Assembly: GCA_031216915.1 (NCBI GenBank)
Contig: CM062290.1
Location: forward strand, 252,904,581-252,968,580
Reading direction: 5' to 3'
From: Pictodentalium vernedei
Taxonomy: Eukaryota; Mollusca; Scaphopoda; Dentaliida; Dentaliidae
DNA length: 64,000 nt
The notes beneath the pieces were generated by a model. It saw only the letters and a list, made by a program, of their open reading frames with translations, did no database searches and had not been told where the DNA came from. Positions 59,560 to 64,000 of this stretch are shown here, one piece after another. Numbering within the stretch: position 1 is the stretch's first letter; every line of letters starts with the position of its first letter. The position numbers and the translations under genes were made by a program.

Positions 59560-59568
59560 CCTTTTATA
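59560..59568 (-). promoter_or_regulatory. TATA-like box upstream of the ribozyme
   Basis: The minus strand reads TATAAAAGG. A start about 25-30 bases downstream would fall at about 59540, i.e. at the 5' end of the ribozyme. Confidence 0.5.
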
Positions 59569-60084
59569 GTATAATCTGCGGATAAATTTGCCGGTTTGGG
59601 CAGGTATAATGTCTGTTGACTGTTGTGGTTATTTATCCGTCCTTATTTTATGGGTGGATAGGGAGATTTTATCTGGCGGAAAAATTGTCTGCTGATTGTT
59701 ATGCTGTTTCCTGGTATGGGCGGATAAAATGAATGTCCGCTGATTGTTGTAACTGTTTGTCCGTCCTTACTTTTAGGGTATATAGGAAAATTTTATCAGG
59801 CGGATAATTTATCCGCCGATTGTTGCGCTATCATGTGCGTTAAAATGGTCGTATTTATTCCTTTGGAGTTGTTAATAAATATGGCAAAAATGAGTGTGGG
59901 AGGGGGGGGGGGGGGGGGGGGGGGCGTTCAATCTGAGAATACTGAGTGTATGTTAAGTTAACATCTTATTTGTAAATGTTGGATTTCTTTTTTCCAGAGT
60001 CTTGTGTTAGAAGAGTGTGTGTGGTCTCCTCATTTACAGAAGAGCATAGAGTTTAGTGAAGTTCTGAGTCGGACAATAAATAAA

Positions 60085-62316
60085 ACAAGAGGCCCCACGG
60101 GGCCTGAGGGCGCTCACCTGATACTGGCCGAGTCATATCACCAAAATAGCAAGGGATTCTGCCTTGTGGTTATTATCAGTTTTTCAACATAAAAGTGTTT
60201 TCTCTACTTAGTAACCCAGAGTGTTCATATGTTAGATCCCCATATTGGGTACTCAATAATTTATCTATTTATTTATTGGAATTTAAGGTCACTTTCAGCA
60301 TCTAAGGCTACATCTTACAGAGGCGTAATTATAATATCAAGTTTGGTCAATCGTTTATGCCTATCACTGCCCACTTTACAGGGCTTTCAATGCAGGAATT
60401 GGTTACTACTGGGCCCAATTTTATCAATAAAGCAGAACTTGAACAAACTTCAATTTGCCACTTCTAAGAAAATCAAAAATCAAATATCAAAAGATTCTGA
60501 CAGGAGTAACAGAAAAAAAAGATTTTTTAAGAATATTTCTCATACTGAACTAAGTTATACATGGGCTCCCATAGGGAGCCCAAAAATAAAAGCTTCTGAA
60601 GCAGTGTTTTGGGAGAAGAAGATTCTTCAACGTTATTCCCATTAGCTACACTGTTAAAAAATGATGACTCAGCACTTTTAGTCCTAGAAAAGAACCTTAT
60701 GATAAAATTTTTACCATTTTTTTCTTCCGGTCCTAAGGAAGCTTCACACCATATAAAAATTCTCAGTGCCATGTAGTTCTGGAGATATGGGCATTTAAAA
60801 AGAAAAAAATTTTTTAGCTCCTGCAGTTCCCGTGGGGGACAGGAAAACAATTTTCGGCATAAATTAGGTACTTATGACCCAATAAGCCCTCATATCAAAT
60901 TTGGTTCAAATCGACTTTTTGGTTTGGAAAATAAAAATTTTGGTATAATTTGGGCTCCCACAGTGAGCCCAAATATGAACCCAGGTACTTGGCTTTACCA
61001 AACTTCATTCTCAGCCCCTAAGAATGCTGTACATCAAATATCAAAACATTTTGACAGGTGGATCTGAAAAAAAAATTTTTTTTAAAGAATATTCCTCATA
61101 TTGAACTAAGTTATAATTTGGGCTCCCACAGGGAGACCAAATATGAGCCGAAGGACTTGACTTGAACAAACTTGAATCTCACCTCCCTAAGCATACTGTA
61201 TACCAAATATCAAAAGATTCTGACCGGTGGATGCGAAGAAGAAGATTTTAAAAGAATATACCTCGTATTGCACTAAGTTACAATTTGGGTTCCCAAAGGG
61301 AGTCCAAATATGAACTCAGGGACTTGGCTTGAACAAACATCAATCTCACCCCCCTAAGGATGATGCATAGCAAATATCAAAAGATTCTGATTTGTGGATC
61401 CGAAGAAGAAGATTTTTAAAATATATCCCTCATATTGCACTAATTTGAACATTTGGGTTCCCATAGGGAACCCAAATATGGACCGAGGAATTTGATTTCT
61501 ACAAATATGTGAATCAATGTTCCAAAGATGTTATATGTAAAATATGAAAGCTTTTAGAGCAGTGGTTTGGAAGAAAACAATTCTTTATTTTTTTCCCATT
61601 GCCTACTGTGTTAAAAAATACTGACTCAGCACTTTTTCAGAGTCCCGAAAAAGTACCCTATGATAAAACCGATAGCAATTTTTTTTTACCAATCCTTTCT
61701 GTTGGTCCCAAGAAAGCTTCACACCAAATAAAAATTCTCACTGCCGTGCAGTTTTTGAGATATAGGCGTTTTAATTTTTTTCTATTTTTAGCTCCTGTGG
61801 TTCCCACGGGGCTACAGGAAAAAAAATTTCTGCATAAATTAGGTACTTATGACCCAATAAGCCCTCACATAAAATTTGGTTCAAATTGGCCTCTCGGTTT
61901 AAAAAATAGAAATTTGGGGTGGGGCCAAAATTTTTGCTCCTCCCATAACATCGCCAAGTATAGACCTACAAACTTCTCTTGAACAAACTTGAGTCTACAC
62001 CTCAAAAGGAAGCTGCATACCAAATATCAAGTCTCTGCTATTGCTGGTTCTTGAGAAGAAGATTTTTTAAGAATTGGAGCATTTTTGCCCCACCCCTCTG
62101 CTCAATATGAGCCGAAACCTAATTTGCCCAGAAATCAAAATGCCGCTATATAACCCCTACTCACATGAAATTTCATTAACATGCGGCCAGTGGTTTGGAA
62201 GAAAAAGACCCAAACACCACCTTCACGCCGGACGACGGACGACGGACGCCGGACGACGGACGACGGACGAAAAGTGATCAGAAAAGCTCACCCTGACTTT
62301 CAGTCAGGTGAGCTAA
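60085..62316 (+). mobile_element. Beta copy 6, complete, 2.2 kb
   Basis: Head and tail are as in copy 5. The last ~840 bp (61472-62316) match 52063-52893 almost base for base, including an identical 127-codon chance frame; the (GACG)n tract is longer here. About 450 bp of core (about 61020-61470) is present here and absent from copy 5. It separates the ribozyme unit from the second DIRS element. Confidence 0.87.
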
Positions 62317-64000
62317 TTATAAATATCTTGTGTTTGTTCTTTAATATTCAGTCCCAATTCCACATTTCCAGATCTGTGTTGTGAAGTTGTGAGTCCAGGA
62401 ATTCCCTCCAATTGAAGGGGTCTATCACTTCCTGGTGTTCGTCCATGGAATCCTCAATGGGATTCAAAATCACTTCTTTTGTGGTTGGGTCCAAAGGTCC
62501 CGGGCATATGGACCCTTCTGGTAGAAGAACCCAAATCCTCAGAAGAGACCGACGTCGAACGTCGATCGGCAGACAGAATAGGGATACAGTGAGAAGACAC
62601 AGGAGGATAGTCCCGATTGTGATGCCCAGGGGCCATCACTGACCTCTGCGAAACAGAAGGTCCTGCCTGCAAATCCTCTAAAGAGACCGACGGCGCACGT
62701 CGATCGGTAGCTGGACCTAGGACACGGTGAGAAGACACCGGAGGATTGTCCCAAGAATGACAGGAACCTGTCATTGGCCTCTGCGCAGCAGACGGCCCGA
62801 ACTGCCTATCCTCTGAGACCGACGGCAAGCATCGATCGACATCCAGACTCGGAACACAGTGAGGAATCACCGGAGGAAGGTTCCGAGAGTGACAGCTAAC
62901 AGGGGCTGTCACTGACCGCTGCCGAACAGCAGGCCCTGGATGCCAATGTCCCAACACCATCCCGCTAGGCGGCACACTAGCAGGGGAAGGTGGAACAATA
63001 AACGATTCACTCGAGGGACGAGGAATCGCTGCCGAAGCGACCGGCCGGCTCAACCGACTAGGAGCAAACCTAGCCAGATGAGACGGAGCAGACAGCAAAC
63101 CCGCACAGCCCAGCCGCGAGGCTGGGGGAGGCTGAGAACACACAGACACACCAGCAGATACAGCCTCGGTCCCCGGAGACTGTAGACCATCCCCAGAGGA
63201 GATGGAAGAGCCACCATCAGACAGAATAGGATCTGGAGTAACAACTTCCTCAACAACAGTCGACGGTGTAGGAGGCAGTTCGGAGAGGGTCACCGAGCTG
63301 ACCTCGGAAAAGCTCTCAACGAAAACAGACGCCTCAATAGTGACATCAGAAGACAAAGAGACCACGGTCTCCTCATCAGGTATCACTGAACTAACACCGT
63401 CAACAATTGCAGAGGAACTCGCCACAGAAGGCAGATCAGAATCCTGTGTGACAGAGTCACCACGTGCACCAGCAGAAATGTCTGCTACGGCACGGCTACC
63501 CTTACCCTGAGAACGAGGGGTTCTAGCTCTGGACAGAACCACCTTGTTAACAGAAGCCCAGAATTTAGAGGACCAAACCCCACAAGTACCACATGATTGG
63601 GCCTGAGTGCAATTGTGGCAAGTGACACATGTGGAATGAGAGTCGTCCACATGCTTCACTTGCAAGCAAGAGGTAAAAGGAAAAGTCTTTGGCATTATAT
63701 CAAAGTAATCAAGCTTCCCGCCAACGGAAAACAGCACGAAGGTCGTGTTCACACGTGGGGGAAAAACAAGATAAAGTGTGAAGAAACAAGCAATAATAAT
63801 ACAAATTAACATTAATTAACAATAATTTGGTAGCTTGACAAAAGGATACAATCCACTTGCACACTAAGAATGTAGAATAAGTTGTTCACGAAGACTAAAC
63901 AGCATAATTAGCACGAGTCACAAAAATTTCCAACCATGTACAATGGCGGAAATAAAAGGAATTGACGTCATGGTTGTTGCGCATGTGCTCGGTAAACGCA
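62317..64000 (-). mobile_element. Second DIRS-like element, 5' part
   Basis: On the minus strand it runs in from beyond base 64000. Near 63940-63990 is a stretch (ATGGCGGAAAT..., GACGTCA, GCGCATGTGC) that recalls the inverted repeat of the first DIRS element (AAATGGCGCCAATT, GCGCATGCGC). A gag-like frame follows from 63695. The element is cut at 62316 by the beta copy. Confidence 0.5.
62454..63695 (-). CDS. Gag-like ORF1 of a DIRS-type retroelement
   Basis: The frame of 413 codons starts at Met-Pro-Lys-Thr-Phe; an open extension of 39 codons upstream has another Met, but this start is followed at once by the conserved part. Residues 20-38 form a Cys/His cluster (H20, C23, C26, C29, C35, C38), as in the ORF1 proteins of DIRS elements, followed by a basic stretch. 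The rest is Ser/Pro/Val-rich. Near the C terminus are three ~45-residue tandem repeats (Pro-Pro-Val-.-.-His ... Asp-Arg-.-.-Pro-Ser-Val-Ser). An acidic segment in another frame (62348 to about 62475, with DPFNWREFLDSQL) looks like the continuation, so the frame is shifted near 62460. The protein would package element RNA. The family call rests on layout and cysteines. Confidence 0.55.
   Translation of the reverse strand: MPKTFPFTSCLQVKHVDDSHSTCVTCHNCTQAQSCGTCGVWSSKFWASVNKVVLSRARTPRSQGKGSRAVADISAGARGDSVTQDSDLPSVASSSAIVDGVSSVIPDEETVVSLSSDVTIEASVFVESFSEVSSVTLSELPPTPSTVVEEVVTPDPILSDGGSSISSGDGLQSPGTEAVSAGVSVCSQPPPASRLGCAGLLSAPSHLARFAPSRLSRPVASAAIPRPSSESFIVPPSPASVPPSGMVLGHWHPGPAVRQRSVTAPVSCHSRNLPPVIPHCVPSLDVDRCLPSVSEDRQFGPSAAQRPMTGSCHSWDNPPVSSHRVLGPATDRRAPSVSLEDLQAGPSVSQRSVMAPGHHNRDYPPVSSHCIPILSADRRSTSVSSEDLGSSTRRVHMPGTFGPNHKRSDFESH

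Larger units (their letters stand above)
59453..60084 (-). mobile_element. Ribozyme-bearing retroelement terminus (Penelope or retrozyme type)
   Basis: The unit begins where iota core stops. On the minus strand it holds GC-poor repeats with GGCGGATAA and CAATCAGCGGACA words (about 59590-59845), a TATA-like box, and a hammerhead ribozyme. A poly-G tract (about 59902-59925) and unassigned sequence lie between the repeats and the beta head at 60085. No reverse transcriptase was recognised; a 30-codon plus-strand stretch near 60004 has no known match. Confidence 0.5.

Noticed and set aside
54893-64000. Upstream LAMP exons (signal peptide, first half of domain 1)
   Set aside because: No exon-like stretch with matching phase and LAMP character was found; the region is almost all mobile elements.

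Overview
This is eukaryotic, TE-saturated DNA, most likely from a mollusc and probably a bivalve. That call is an inference: no rRNA or mitochondrial marker is present, but element ends such as ACAAGAGGCCCC...GCTCACCTGA with GAGCTAAAAA at the other end, and (GACG)n runs, are typical of bivalve genomes. I see one host gene. Four minus-strand exons at 54713-54892, 50567-50775, 21958-22171 and 8860-9027 encode consecutive parts of a LAMP-type (lysosome-associated membrane glycoprotein) luminal region. Splice sites are clean, except for one ambiguous donor, and reading phase is kept across all three junctions. The exons for the signal peptide and first part of domain 1 (to the right), and for the transmembrane helix and tail (to the left), were not found.

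The introns (about 3.9, 28.4 and 12.9 kb) are built almost entirely of mobile elements. Most belong to a set of non-autonomous families that I call alpha, alpha-prime, beta, gamma, delta, epsilon, zeta, eta and iota. Each has a terminal hairpin next to a 10-12 bp subterminal inverted repeat at the left end, a core of tandem 140-340 bp units, often a (GACG)n tract, and a second hairpin followed by the other subterminal repeat and CTAA or ATAA at the right end. They sit in A-runs with no target duplication and are nested up to four deep. This architecture matches Helentron-associated elements (HINE, pearl-like). All intact copies point the same way.

Two retroelements related to DIRS are present. 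A complete but coding-dead copy fills 32932-39933, with about 190 bp inverted terminal repeats, an internal complementary region that joins both outer ends, and a decayed RNase H on the minus strand. The 5' part of a second, with a 413-codon gag-like reading frame, occupies 62317-64000. Other elements are a tRNA-derived SINE (18417-18783) with related 3' fragments, a CAGGG-ended MITE (13967-14403), two ~70 bp palindromes and several poly-G/C tracts.

The most unusual item is a 60-nt minus-strand hammerhead-ribozyme motif (59485-59544), with every core element and a compensated stem I. It lies just downstream of a TATA-like box in a 0.6 kb unit that resembles a Penelope-type or retrozyme terminus.

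By region: 1-9.7 kb, nested alpha/beta and the last visible LAMP exon; 9.7-21.1 kb, a beta > alpha > alpha-prime > MITE nest, then iota and alpha; 22-27 kb, LAMP exon and the second alpha-prime; 27-40.1 kb, a four-level nest with the DIRS element; 40-50.2 kb, beta, epsilon and alpha copies; 50.5-55 kb, two LAMP exons; 55.3-59.4 kb, a head-to-tail delta-zeta-iota series; 59.4-64 kb, ribozyme unit, recent beta copy and DIRS 5' end.
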